Source: SVTX01 sp964526505
Lineage (GTDB): Bacteria > Bacillota > Clostridia > Oscillospirales > CAG-272
Assembly: GCA_964526505.1 (NCBI GenBank)
Contig: CAZGJC010000022.1
Coordinates: 1 to 29,901 of the forward strand
Length of the DNA: 29,901 nt
Direction: 5' to 3'
The notes below the pieces were generated by a model. The model had not been told where the DNA came from. It did no database searches and was given only the letters and a program-made list of their open reading frames with translations. Position numbers and translations under genes: made by a program. Shown here in pieces: positions 23,501 through 29,901 of this stretch. Every line of letters starts with the position of its first letter. Within the stretch, counting starts at the first letter, position 1.

Positions 23501-23825
23501 CGTCAAGAGCGGTTTCAAGTGCCTTAACTGCGGATTTGATTGCTTCGTCATCTTCTTTGCCCTCTGCTATTGCTTTTTCGAGAGCGGACGTAACTGCTGC
23601 GATTTCCGCCGTGCAGTCAGTCTTGTTAGCGTTGAGTTTGTTCTCAAGAGCCTTCGTAGCCTCTTCGAGAGCTTTTGTCGCATCAGCCTTGTTGGCTGCT
23701 ACCTCGTCTTTAACTGTGCCGAGGTCTGCGGCTACATCGTCAGCCTTACAGCCGGTCATGCAAAATGCAAGAGCAAGGAGAAGAGCAACGATGCTTACCG
23801 AAATTTTAAGAAAATTGCGGTTCAT
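20532..23825 (-). CDS. Large helical/coiled-coil surface lipoprotein, function unknown
   Basis: A 1097-residue exported protein. Residues 1-25 are a signal peptide with lipobox MTGC (Cys26). Residues about 27-290 are Ala/Lys/Glu/Asp-rich heptads typical of a long coiled coil (for example VKDEVAANKADATKALEEAT). The rest is predicted helical, with irregular repeats built around YNA, IDAL and LIAEL motifs, suggesting a chain of helical bundles. There are no transmembrane segments after the anchor, no LPXTG motif and no enzyme motif. A role as surface stalk, adhesin or spacer is inference. The ATG at 23825 has GGAGG; the promoter (23934-23962) is near consensus and the terminator strong, so it is probably a well expressed single-gene unit. 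Its codon use looks different from neighbours (many GTT, GCA, GAA). Confidence 0.8.
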   Translation of the reverse strand: MNRNFLKISVSIVALLLALAFCMTGCKADDVAADLGTVKDEVAANKADATKALEEATKALENKLNANKTDCTAEIAAVTSALEKAIAEGKEDDEAIKSAVKALETALDAVRTDLADTKKELSDKISDDTAVLNKEIASLNAAIKSAQATLEAIDAENLANLTISLKSLKAELEGLVADIELFQGEIEDSILALGERIDAVEEDIEELVAALDSAKKALEEGIANGDNSVREELIKTINALETAIKNASDANVEALQGKIDEANKALEDAKNEWDTTTAYIWVVMAKASEYFNTVNDEYDLTIAQWADLLTYRNNMEVKLYRARTTAEADGYYDEFIKVVDNYTNEMNKEYSAIYQAILSAQDLVEEGKLDEAKALLAQIKEMLEPYADKDKLIFVNDGKINDLISLNKTTRANYSVAKNDAIIAELDAILNKINGRDAYTDTDENGEEIEIPAIIAVADHKELLAQKEHLDAQKKAIDELAADYDATKATEKYNVVLNAHDNKYLALHIEYLSAQLAKYNDNLKNVFHDLGNYDGDLFNEKTWGDTLATIRANYDAFVADGTYYHTAIANTATADNVKELENQVKALVADETVYNALVGFATSARDDVASILKNEALTDGITGNKSEYEILDANTGSYMKAYNAWLEKWNAFYADYKDEDGNYSEDDRYVNDMLILFTHKDTTYAKYVAKFEEATKDLIEAAKKMIEVVNNATNENGSYTFKLTDITNIREADDALDFWMKKTSDEQGLGYIVEIVSEGKFTQETLMGRLSVVKEEYNRFLANAKTAWTTVNTERLQALIANSEDLGVYDMIDIKAALEWFVTYGSDVEEAHALEGVGTKAIYETIVALRDACQTLIDAQNDKADAIADAISNLPAKITLASKDAVESIGADIKAWKNVVDKDSATNAKAGLKTVDETIYNSAVEALKAINDKIAEIDKAIAEIEMPKLGEDYSKPYFADIDAKTAFDASISAVDALIAELKELNDTTDGLIEKAVKLANLKVVDAKYNAIIKLYDAITSKKAEYSEENARNEYVKGQLDAALAEKAAYLDGMDYTNENLIKAFGNNVEAYAREVALAAEKLYDNTIANTDNGEDAE

Positions 23826-23933
23826 AAATACCTCCACATTTTTGTTTTTTGTCTTTCAAAAAACGTTAATTTTTTCAAGAATTTTCCCAACAAGGAACAC
23901 TTCCCCCACTTTGAGAAATTCTAACTTGCATAC

Positions 23934-23962
23934 AGTATATCACAGATATTTTCGTTTGTCAA
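23934..23962 (-). promoter_or_regulatory. Promoter of the large lipoprotein gene
   Basis: Minus strand TTGACA (23962-23957), 17-bp spacer, TATACT (23939-23934). The leader is about 100 bases. Confidence 0.75.
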
Positions 23963-24109
23963 GCGGTTAAAAAATTTTTTTGACCGTTTTTTACGTCCAT
24001 TTTATGCTTTTACGGGAAAATTTATATATATTTTCCGCTTTTTGCCAACCGTATTGTGACAAAATTCACCGAATTTCACCGTCAATCGTCAATTTTAACT
24101 TGCCAAAGG
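23963..24109. other. Gap between YgiQ gene and lipoprotein promoter
   Basis: AT-rich and non-coding. It holds a GGAAAAT/ATTTTCC hairpin near 24016-24036, followed on plus by GCTTTTT, which may end transcripts, and short direct repeats (TTCACCG twice, CGTCAAT twice). No strong terminator for the YgiQ gene is seen. Confidence 0.35.
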
Positions 24110-26176
24110 TCATCTTTTCCCGCCCTTGTAAGCACCAACGCCCTTGTTGCCGTTCTGCCCACTTCGTCCGCTCGGACTTTTCTGCGTGCGATTTCCATAT
24201 GCCTTTGCCACGCCGTTCGACTTTGCCGTGCCGTAAGCCTTACCGCCGTTGCGACCGTTTCCGTCGTTCGACTTTCCGCTATTCGCTTTGCCGTCTCGGC
24301 GTCTCTCGTTACTTGATTTTTGACCGTTTTTGCGTCTGTCGTTGTTGAAAACTCCCGAAAACTCGCCCCTGTGACCGCCCTCGGGCTTAACAAGACAGTC
24401 CGCACCGTTTCCGATAAGGTCCTCCCTGCCGGCATACTTCAACGCTTCACGCACAAGATGAGCGTTTTGCGGACGGTTGAATTGAAGCAACGCCCTCTGC
24501 ATTTGCTTTTCTTTGTAATCCACCGCAACGTAAACGGGCTTCATATCCAAAGGATTTATGCCCGTGTAATACATAACCGTGGACGCCGTTCCGGGTGTGG
24601 GATAGTAATCCTGTACCTGCTCCGGTGCATACCTGTCACGTTTGAGACATACCGCAAGATTAACTGCGTCCTGCATAGTCGAACCCGGGTGACTTGACAT
24701 AAGATAAGGAACGAGATATTGCTCTTTTCCGACTTCTTTGCAAAGTTTGAAATACTTTTCTCTGAATTTTTCGTAAACGTCAAAATCGGGCTTGCCCATA
24801 CAACGAAGTACGGGCGACGAACAGTGTTCGGGTGCCACTTTGAGTTGCCCGGACACGTTGTCACGCACGAGTTTCCTGAAAAACGAGTCGTCTTTGTCGT
24901 AAGTCAAATAGTCAAATCTTATTCCCGAACGAATAAATACCTTTTTGACTTTCGGTAATTTCTCTATCTCTTCTATCAGATGCATGTATTCCGTGTGGTC
25001 GACTTTCAAATTCTTGCACGGAGTCGGTGCCAGACACTTTCTGCTCGGACAAACTCCGCTTTTGAGTTGCTTGTCGCAAGACGGATACCTAAAATTCGCC
25101 GTCGGACCGCCCACGTCGTGTATGTATCCCTTGAAATCGGGCATTTCCGTGATAATTTTCGCCTCACGTAAAACGCTTTCAATGCTTCTTGACCGCACCG
25201 TTCTTCCTTGGTGGAACGCCAAAGCACAGAAATTGCACGCTCCGAAACATCCTCTGTTGTGCGTTATGGAAAATCTGACTTCCTCAATCGCAGGCACACC
25301 GCCGTCTTTTTCGTATATCGGGTGGTAAGTTCTTGCGTACGGTAAACCGTAAACCCAATCAAGTTCTTCTCTTTCAAGAGGAGGACAAGGGGGATTTTGA
25401 ACAAGCATTTTGTTGTCGTATATCTCACAAATGGCTTGTCCGTTTATGGAGTCCTGATTTTTGTACTGTATTCCGAACGCTTCCGCATACGCTCTCTTAT
25501 CAGACTTTAATATATTGTAGTCAAAAGTCGCCGCCATGGGGAAATTTACCTTGTCCTCGGGTGAGCAAAGATAAACCGTTCCTCTGACGTCACGTATTTT
25601 TTTAACGGGAACGCCACGGTCAAGTAACTCCGCAATGCGTATGAGTATGTTTTCCCCCATTCCGTACGTCAAAATGTCCGCACGGCTGTCCACAAGAAGT
25701 GAACGGCGAACCTTGTTGTCCCAATAATCATAATGGGCAAATCTGCGTAAAGACGCTTCAAGACCACCTAAAATTATCGGCACGTCACCATACGCTTCTC
25801 TTATTCTGTTCGTGTAAACTATCGTAGCCCTGTCGGGTCGAAGTCCCGCACGTCCTCCGGGCGAATAGTAGTCGTTCGTTCTCTTTTTCTTTGCCGCCGT
25901 ATAGTGTGCAACCATTGAGTCTATGTTGCCCGCACTGACCAAAAATCCGAGCCTCGGACGACCAAAACGCTTGAAATCCTTGCAAGATTTGTAGTCGGGC
26001 TGGGCAAGCATAGCCACACGATACCCTTTCGCTTCAAGCACTCGTGTGATTATTGCGGCACCGAACGTCGGGTGGTCTACGTATGCGTCTCCCGATACGT
26101 AAACAAAGTCCGGAGCGTCCCAGCCCCTCTCTCTCATTTCCTCTGCCGATATGGGTAAAAATTGATTTTCTTTCAT
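24110..26176 (-). CDS. ygiQ: YgiQ family radical SAM protein
   Basis: A 688-residue radical S-adenosylmethionine enzyme of the YgiQ family; the reaction is not established. The N-terminal part has the family segment VSGDAYVDHPTFGAAIITR (27-45) and GGLEASLRRFAHYDYW (137-152). The [4Fe-4S] motif is CFGACNFC with Cys310, Cys314 and Cys317. YVAVDYKEKQMQRALLQF is near the end of the folded part. Residues from about 612 to 688 form a low-complexity tail rich in Gly, Asn, Lys, Ser and Arg, probably disordered and strongly basic, suggesting nucleic-acid or ribosome contact (inference). The start has AAAAAAGGA upstream. It follows spoVM and may be read through its weak terminator. Confidence 0.92.
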   Translation of the reverse strand: MKENQFLPISAEEMRERGWDAPDFVYVSGDAYVDHPTFGAAIITRVLEAKGYRVAMLAQPDYKSCKDFKRFGRPRLGFLVSAGNIDSMVAHYTAAKKKRTNDYYSPGGRAGLRPDRATIVYTNRIREAYGDVPIILGGLEASLRRFAHYDYWDNKVRRSLLVDSRADILTYGMGENILIRIAELLDRGVPVKKIRDVRGTVYLCSPEDKVNFPMAATFDYNILKSDKRAYAEAFGIQYKNQDSINGQAICEIYDNKMLVQNPPCPPLEREELDWVYGLPYARTYHPIYEKDGGVPAIEEVRFSITHNRGCFGACNFCALAFHQGRTVRSRSIESVLREAKIITEMPDFKGYIHDVGGPTANFRYPSCDKQLKSGVCPSRKCLAPTPCKNLKVDHTEYMHLIEEIEKLPKVKKVFIRSGIRFDYLTYDKDDSFFRKLVRDNVSGQLKVAPEHCSSPVLRCMGKPDFDVYEKFREKYFKLCKEVGKEQYLVPYLMSSHPGSTMQDAVNLAVCLKRDRYAPEQVQDYYPTPGTASTVMYYTGINPLDMKPVYVAVDYKEKQMQRALLQFNRPQNAHLVREALKYAGREDLIGNGADCLVKPEGGHRGEFSGVFNNDRRKNGQKSSNERRRDGKANSGKSNDGNGRNGGKAYGTAKSNGVAKAYGNRTQKSPSGRSGQNGNKGVGAYKGGKR

Positions 26177-26198
26177 TATTTATATTCCTTTTTTATCA

Positions 26199-26224
26199 AA
26201 AACACGACCCGTCAGCCGTGTTTT
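26199..26224 (-). terminator. Weak terminator overlapping the spoVM end
   Basis: Minus strand AAAACACG (26224-26217) pairs with CGTGTTTT (26206-26199), with a 10-base loop and a short T-run. It includes the spoVM stop codon. Confidence 0.5.
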
Positions 26225-26301
26225 CGGTTTTTGCTTATCTTAAATACTTTGCGTAATATGGGCGTCACAGCCTTCGGTGCTTTTATAAGAACTATTTTCA
26301 T
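26212..26301 (-). CDS. spoVM: Stage V sporulation protein M, 29 residues
   Basis: A very short gene: MKIVLIKAPKAVTPILRKVF, then KISKNRKHG. It matches SpoVM in size, in the opening MK-hydrophobic-IK-x-PK pattern, in proline at position 9 (important in Bacillus SpoVM) and in the amphipathic, basic helix after it. SpoVM inserts shallowly into the forespore outer membrane, senses its curvature and anchors SpoIVA for coat and cortex assembly. An ideal AGGAGGG (26315-26309) lies seven bases before the ATG. It stands directly after thiN, the same position as in Bacillus subtilis (rsgA-rpe-thiN-spoVM). A 9-bp inverted repeat borders the SD. No clear sigma-E promoter was found. Confidence 0.85.
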   Translation of the reverse strand: MKIVLIKAPKAVTPILRKVFKISKNRKHG

Positions 26302-26314
26302 AAAGATTCCCTCC

Positions 26315-26339
26315 TATGATATTCTCAATAAATATCATA
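26315..26339. promoter_or_regulatory. AT-rich inverted repeat next to the spoVM SD
   Basis: TATGATATT (26315-26323) pairs with AATATCATA (26331-26339) around CTCAATA. It directly abuts the spoVM SD and could be an RNA hairpin affecting ribosome access, or an operator. Confidence 0.35.
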
Positions 26340-26363
26340 TGCAAAGCCACACCGAAAAGTCAC

Positions 26364-26996
26364 TTAAATATCCCGTGATTCTATCACGTAAAGACCGCCT
26401 TTTTTCACCGTTATCAACGCACAGTTTCCGTCCACTTGATTTGAAACGGCAAATTGCAGTTTTCTGTCAAGAGTCTTGTTCTTTAAAGGATAAACCGCCC
26501 CCTCAACGCTGACGCCTTTCGCCGTATCAAGTGCAAGAAGTGAAAAATATTTGTAATCGCTTCGTAAAACCAGACAATTTGTGTTCTTTACGTACGAAAC
26601 TCTGTTCTGACCGCTTATAATCCGTCCCCTTATTTTTCTCTCGCCGAGATTTTCGAGAATCGCAAGAGTTGACAGCGTGTGGTCAAGCCTGCCCGACGTC
26701 GAACCTATAATGGTTATGTCGTTCGCTCCCATTTTTACCGCCTTTTCCACAGCAAGTTGCGTATCCGTCAGGTCTTTTTTCTCGGGTACTTGCAAAATTT
26801 CAGGTACTTCTTTTGGCATTTCCGACTTCATCGAGTCAAAATCTCCGATAAGAACCCCAACCCTTACGCCCATTGACTTTGCGTTGTCATATCCCGAATC
26901 TGCGGCGATAACAATATCTCCATCTTCGGGTTTTTCGGTTATGTATTGAGGAAAAATCTCTCCTCCTATGTATACAAAAGCCTTTTTCATAATCAT
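26364..26996 (-). CDS. thiN: Thiamine pyrophosphokinase
   Basis: Transfers pyrophosphate from ATP to thiamine, giving the cofactor thiamine diphosphate. The 210-residue length is typical. Motifs: IAADSGYDNA (30-39), IGDFDSM (50-56) with the metal-binding acids, DLTDTQLA, and GSTSGRLDHTLSTLAIL, where RLDH binds thiamine in this family. The ATG at 26994-26996 overlaps the rsgA stop as ATGA, so the genes are translationally coupled; ATG 26990 is an alternative. It lies in the rlmN-PASTA-rsgA-thiN-spoVM cluster. rpe, which often lies between rsgA and thiN, is absent. Confidence 0.95.
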   Translation of the reverse strand: MIMKKAFVYIGGEIFPQYITEKPEDGDIVIAADSGYDNAKSMGVRVGVLIGDFDSMKSEMPKEVPEILQVPEKKDLTDTQLAVEKAVKMGANDITIIGSTSGRLDHTLSTLAILENLGERKIRGRIISGQNRVSYVKNTNCLVLRSDYKYFSLLALDTAKGVSVEGAVYPLKNKTLDRKLQFAVSNQVDGNCALITVKKGGLYVIESRDI

Positions 26997-27901
26997 TTAT
27001 CCCACTTTTGTTTATTTTTCAACACATTGTTTAATTGCACGTAACTGTCGTGACGGCTTTGTGCCATCTCTCCCTTGCGTACCTTTTTAAGTACCTCACA
27101 GCCCTCTTCTTTCGTATGACTGCACTTTGTGTACTTGCACTTTCCCACACATTCGTGAATTTCGGGAAAAACGTTGGGTAAATTCTCAATATCGAAAAAG
27201 TCGAATCTGTCAAAGTCAAGCATTGAAAAACCGGGTGTGTCGGCAATAAAACCGCCATCACCGCAAACCTCGTAAAGCGTCACCGCACGTGTCGTGTGCT
27301 TGCCCCTTTCAATCTTTCGGCTGACCTCTCCCGTAGATAATTCAAGCGTCGGAAACAATTTGTTTATCAGCGTGGATTTTCCCACACCCGACGCTCCTGC
27401 GAAAGCGGATATTTTTCCCGATAAGTTTTTATCAACAAAACCTTTGATTTTGTCAATGCCCTCTCCCGTCTTGCAGGACAGAACAAACACGTCGTATCCG
27501 GCAAGAGTATACGTATTCCTCAAAACTTCCGCATATTCGGGGTCAAGTTCGCATTTTCCTATAACTATAACGGGAGTTATGTAGTTGTGTTCGAGTATCG
27601 CACACAATTTGTCCACCATGTCGAGAGCGGGCTTCGGATGCGACGACGCCATAGTCACAAATATGTAGTCGATGTTCGCAAGTGGCGGACGTATAAGCGA
27701 ATTTTTTCGCTCGCATATCGAGTCTATCACCCCTCCGCCCTTGTCGTCGAAATCCACCCTTACAAGGTCGCCGACAAGAGGGGTCACGTTTTCATGCCTG
27801 AATGCCCCTCTCGCTCTGCATTTTATATCTCCGTCGGATAGGCGAACAGTGTAAAGTCCGCCCACACCGCCTATTATTCTTCCCTCTGAGTTTTCCGCCA
27901 A
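26993..27901 (-). CDS. rsgA: Ribosome small-subunit GTPase A
   Basis: Circularly permuted GTPase that checks late maturation of the 30S subunit. In a 302-residue reading the OB fold is at about 1-65, G4 at 115-119, the P-loop GASGVGKS at 169-176 and DTPGF at 221-225. The C-terminal zinc site is CKYTKCSHTKEEGC (255-268). The G4 motif reads GKCEL instead of NKxDL or TKxDL, so both guanine-recognition positions differ. The start is uncertain: TTG 27901 has GAGAGG nine bases upstream and gives the usual short N-terminus before EGRIIGGVGG; TTG 27931 directly follows the PASTA stop but has no clear SD. The gene is coupled to thiN by ATGA overlap. Confidence 0.93.
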   Translation of the reverse strand: MAENSEGRIIGGVGGLYTVRLSDGDIKCRARGAFRHENVTPLVGDLVRVDFDDKGGGVIDSICERKNSLIRPPLANIDYIFVTMASSHPKPALDMVDKLCAILEHNYITPVIVIGKCELDPEYAEVLRNTYTLAGYDVFVLSCKTGEGIDKIKGFVDKNLSGKISAFAGASGVGKSTLINKLFPTLELSTGEVSRKIERGKHTTRAVTLYEVCGDGGFIADTPGFSMLDFDRFDFFDIENLPNVFPEIHECVGKCKYTKCSHTKEEGCEVLKKVRKGEMAQSRHDSYVQLNNVLKNKQKWDK

Positions 27902-27931
27902 TTTGGAATACCTCTCTTTTTTATTTCTCAA

Positions 27932-28720
27932 TCAATCGGAATTTATCGTGAGTGTAAACGGCGTACCACGTAAAACGTAAGTGTCCGCATACGGATATTG
28001 TGAAATAACTCTGCCACCACCGCAAGTTTTGTCGTATCCGTCCTCAAAAATAATTTCCGACCCCGAATTTTCTAAAATTTTTTTCGCATCTTCCGCACAA
28101 AGCCCCACAACCGACGGGACTTTGAAACTGCCCTCTGCACGCTTGCACGCTATATGCACGGTTACCGTGTCGCCCACGCAAATATCATCTCCTGCCTCAG
28201 GCACGGTTCTTATCACCGTGTTGTCCGCATAATCCTCGGTATAATCGTACAACCGCACAACTTTTATTTTGCATTGCATACGCCTCAGTTGCCTCTCCGC
28301 TTCAAGGAAGTCTTGACCCGATAGATCGGAAATGGCAAATTTTTCTTTTCCGAGACTTATATAAAGCACCATAACGGGTGTTGTATTCGACGAGATTTTT
28401 TTCTCCGATAATCCGCCCGGCGTCTGCGATATTATAACGCCCTGTGGATAAAAGTCGGAATAAACGTATCTTTTCTCGATTTTTATACCGTAAGCGTCGG
28501 GTAAGTTTTCCTCGTATGACCCCGCAAAATCGGGAAACGAAAACTCAACGTAGTCTCCGCCCCTGTAAAATAATACGAAAAACACACCCACCACAACCGC
28601 CACGCAAATCAATACCGACGTTGCGGTAATTGCAGTAAGCCTTTTTAATTTGTTTTTATCCGTAACTTTGCGTGCGTTTGAACCGCCCTCGGAAAAATTT
28701 TCTTGCTTGCCTTTTTTCAC
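27932..28720 (-). CDS. Kinase-less PASTA-domain membrane protein
   Basis: 262 residues: a short charged cytosolic head (1-28), one membrane segment (about 29-52) and three PASTA domains outside (about 58-123, 126-192, 199-260), each with the pattern of conserved Gly/Val and a Q-P or V-P pair (VIISQTPGG, VIRTVPEAGD, VISQYPYADT). PASTA domains bind peptidoglycan fragments or lipid II. At this locus Firmicutes normally have PrkC, a Ser/Thr kinase with about 270 extra N-terminal residues, preceded by its phosphatase. Here the kinase has no counterpart: only 51 bases separate the gene from rlmN. The GTG start (28718-28720) has GGAGGT. It may be a cell-wall sensor that acts with a kinase elsewhere, or a remnant. 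Confidence 0.9.
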   Translation of the reverse strand: MKKGKQENFSEGGSNARKVTDKNKLKRLTAITATSVLICVAVVVGVFFVLFYRGGDYVEFSFPDFAGSYEENLPDAYGIKIEKRYVYSDFYPQGVIISQTPGGLSEKKISSNTTPVMVLYISLGKEKFAISDLSGQDFLEAERQLRRMQCKIKVVRLYDYTEDYADNTVIRTVPEAGDDICVGDTVTVHIACKRAEGSFKVPSVVGLCAEDAKKILENSGSEIIFEDGYDKTCGGGRVISQYPYADTYVLRGTPFTLTINSD

Positions 28721-28771
28721 AGTACACCTCCGAAACGTTATGTACCGTGTGCCGATAAAAAGTACCGTGTA

Positions 28772-29833
28772 TCAGTTGCCCTCGCTTGTCGCTTTGCTGT
28801 CCTCACGGCGAAGTTGACCGCAGGACGCATTTATGTCAGAGCCCAACTTTCGACGAACCGTCGCTCTGATTCCTTTTGATTCAAGTACAAAAATGAATTT
28901 CGATATCGACTTTTTGTCTGCCGGCTTAAATCCCGTCTCGCCAACCTCGTTTACGGGAATGAGATTGACGTGTATCGGCATACTCTCACTTCTGGTGCGT
29001 AACGCACCGTTGAGCGTCTTTGCAAGTTTTTCGGCATACGCCTCAGAATCGTTCTTTCCGCTGATTAAGGTGTACTCAAACGAAATTCTTCTTCCCGTCT
29101 TTGCATAATATTTTCGACAGGCTGAAAGTAACTCCGATACACCCCACCTTTTGTTTACGGGCATTATCTCCGACCTTGTTTCATCGTCGGGAGCGTGAAG
29201 CGAAATAGATAAAGTAATCGGCAGGTCAAGTTCGCCGAGTTTTTCAATTCCCGTAACCACACCGCAAGTGGATAGCGAAATGTGGCGATATCCTATGTTT
29301 ATTCCTTTTTCGTGATTTACAAGTTTTAAAAATTTTACCGTGTTGTCGAAATTGTCAAGCGGCTCGCCTATTCCCATCATGACCACGTTGGAAATTCTTA
29401 TACCGAGGTCTCTGTTTGATGCGATTATCTGACCGAGTATTTCTCCGCTCTCCAAATCACGAACTCTTCCGGCAATTGTCGAAGCACAGAATTTGCAACC
29501 CATTCTGCACCCAACCTGTGACGATACGCAGATGGTGTACCCGTGTTCGTATTTCATAATAACCGACTCAACGCAGTTTCCGTCAGAAAGTTCGTAAAGA
29601 TATTTTACCGTTCCGTCTATCTTCGAAACCAACTTGCGTTTTATCTGCGGAATGGATGTGTCCGCCACGTCCTTTATTTTCTGTTTTGTCGCCTTGCCTA
29701 CGTTGGTCATTTCGTCAAGCAATATGCCTTTGTGCAGTTGCGTAAAAATCTGATCCGCACGGTATTTTTGCTCCCCGAGTTCAACCATTAACTCTTCAAG
29801 TTCGCTCGGTAAATACGAGAGTATGTTCTGCAT
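28772..29833 (-). CDS. rlmN: Dual-specificity 23S rRNA/tRNA adenine C2-methyltransferase
   Basis: Radical SAM enzyme that methylates C2 of A2503 in 23S rRNA and of A37 in some tRNAs. The 353-residue protein has an N-terminal helical RNA-binding domain, VESVIMKYEHGYTICVSSQV (88-107), the cluster motif CRMGCKFC (Cys109, Cys113, Cys116), MMGIGEPLDN, LSTCG, SISLHAPDDE, and near the end INASCGQLR with the second catalytic cysteine. The ATG is preceded by TTGAGGA. It heads the visible part of the rlmN-PASTA-rsgA-thiN-spoVM cluster; rsmB often lies upstream, beyond the window. Confidence 0.97.
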   Translation of the reverse strand: MQNILSYLPSELEELMVELGEQKYRADQIFTQLHKGILLDEMTNVGKATKQKIKDVADTSIPQIKRKLVSKIDGTVKYLYELSDGNCVESVIMKYEHGYTICVSSQVGCRMGCKFCASTIAGRVRDLESGEILGQIIASNRDLGIRISNVVMMGIGEPLDNFDNTVKFLKLVNHEKGINIGYRHISLSTCGVVTGIEKLGELDLPITLSISLHAPDDETRSEIMPVNKRWGVSELLSACRKYYAKTGRRISFEYTLISGKNDSEAYAEKLAKTLNGALRTRSESMPIHVNLIPVNEVGETGFKPADKKSISKFIFVLESKGIRATVRRKLGSDINASCGQLRREDSKATSEGN

Positions 29834-29901
29834 AATGTCCTCAATTTTATTTTCTACAATTTTTCAAAATTTAAAAATTACAATTTTTTCTTTTTAACGC
29901 C
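29834..29901. other. Right edge, upstream of rlmN
   Basis: AT-rich leader with the rlmN SD (GAGGA, minus strand) near 29840-29845. No promoter close to consensus is visible before the edge, and there is not enough sequence to identify the upstream gene. Confidence 0.4.

Noticed and set aside
21435..23924. 829-codon plus-strand open frame antisense to the large lipoprotein
   Set aside because: It is Cys/Val/Phe/Ser-rich with no domain or SD, and is the mirror of a low-complexity Ala/Glu/Lys/Asp gene that has a signal peptide, SD, promoter and terminator.
26302..26363. Sigma-E promoter for spoVM
   Set aside because: A CATATGAT resembling a -10 is present, but no suitable -35 at 13-15 bases was found.
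1..29901. tRNA, rRNA, insertion sequence or prophage structural genes
   Set aside because: No cloverleaf, rRNA-like stretch, transposase or phage structural gene was recognised on either strand.

Overview
The window looks like chromosome from a spore-forming, uncultured-type Clostridia (Firmicutes) of moderate-to-low GC. Evidence: spoIIE, spoIIR and a 29-codon spoVM; a CD1247-type zinc-ribbon protein beside efp; a type III glutamine synthetase; THF and preQ1-I riboswitches; strong Shine-Dalgarno (SD) sites and near-consensus sigma-A promoters (TTGACA-N17-TATAAT).

Layout. (1) 1-2038 is accessory: hairpin/terminator sequence, then a minus-strand three-gene cassette (DUF4417 protein, free-standing Ntox50 polymorphic-toxin domain, small acidic putative immunity protein), a broken small ORF, and a plus-strand candidate small RNA with its own promoter and terminator. 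(2) 2039-3918: ridA and a CPA-type cation/proton antiporter. (3) 3931-5738, minus: a Cys/Asp-rich zinc-ribbon protein, efp and a YfcE-type phosphodiesterase. (4) 5860-8809: an MBOAT O-acyltransferase plus a DHHW (AlgJ/AlgX-like) partner, probably for envelope glycan O-acetylation, followed by a REP-like element and a terminator. (5) 8811-11520, minus: a vitamin and tRNA-precursor uptake operon: THF riboswitch, one ORF fusing the folate ECF S-component FolT to FolC, preQ1-I riboswitch, queT. (6) 11598-13819: birA divergent from an FKBP-type foldase lipoprotein. (7) 13826-20308: glnN, spoIIE, a YpsA/SLOG-like gene on plus, and spoIIR. SpoIIE activates sigma-F and SpoIIR relays sigma-F activity to sigma-E; spoIIR carries a sigma-F-like promoter and spoIIE Spo0A-like boxes. 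(8) 20331-23962: a heptad-repeat tract and a 1097-residue helical/coiled-coil lipoprotein. (9) 24110-29833, minus: a YgiQ radical-SAM protein and the conserved Firmicute block rlmN, PASTA protein, rsgA, thiN, spoVM. In this block the phosphatase, the kinase domain of PrkC and rpe are missing.

Main points of interest: the FolT-FolC fusion and the two riboswitches in one operon; the odd spacing between the preQ1 aptamer and the queT start; the kinase-less PASTA protein; the uncalled spoVM gene; the coupled DUF4417/Ntox50 cassette with a candidate sRNA; and spoIIR's leader of exact 7-bp repeats. All family names come from reading motifs by eye; no database search was run.
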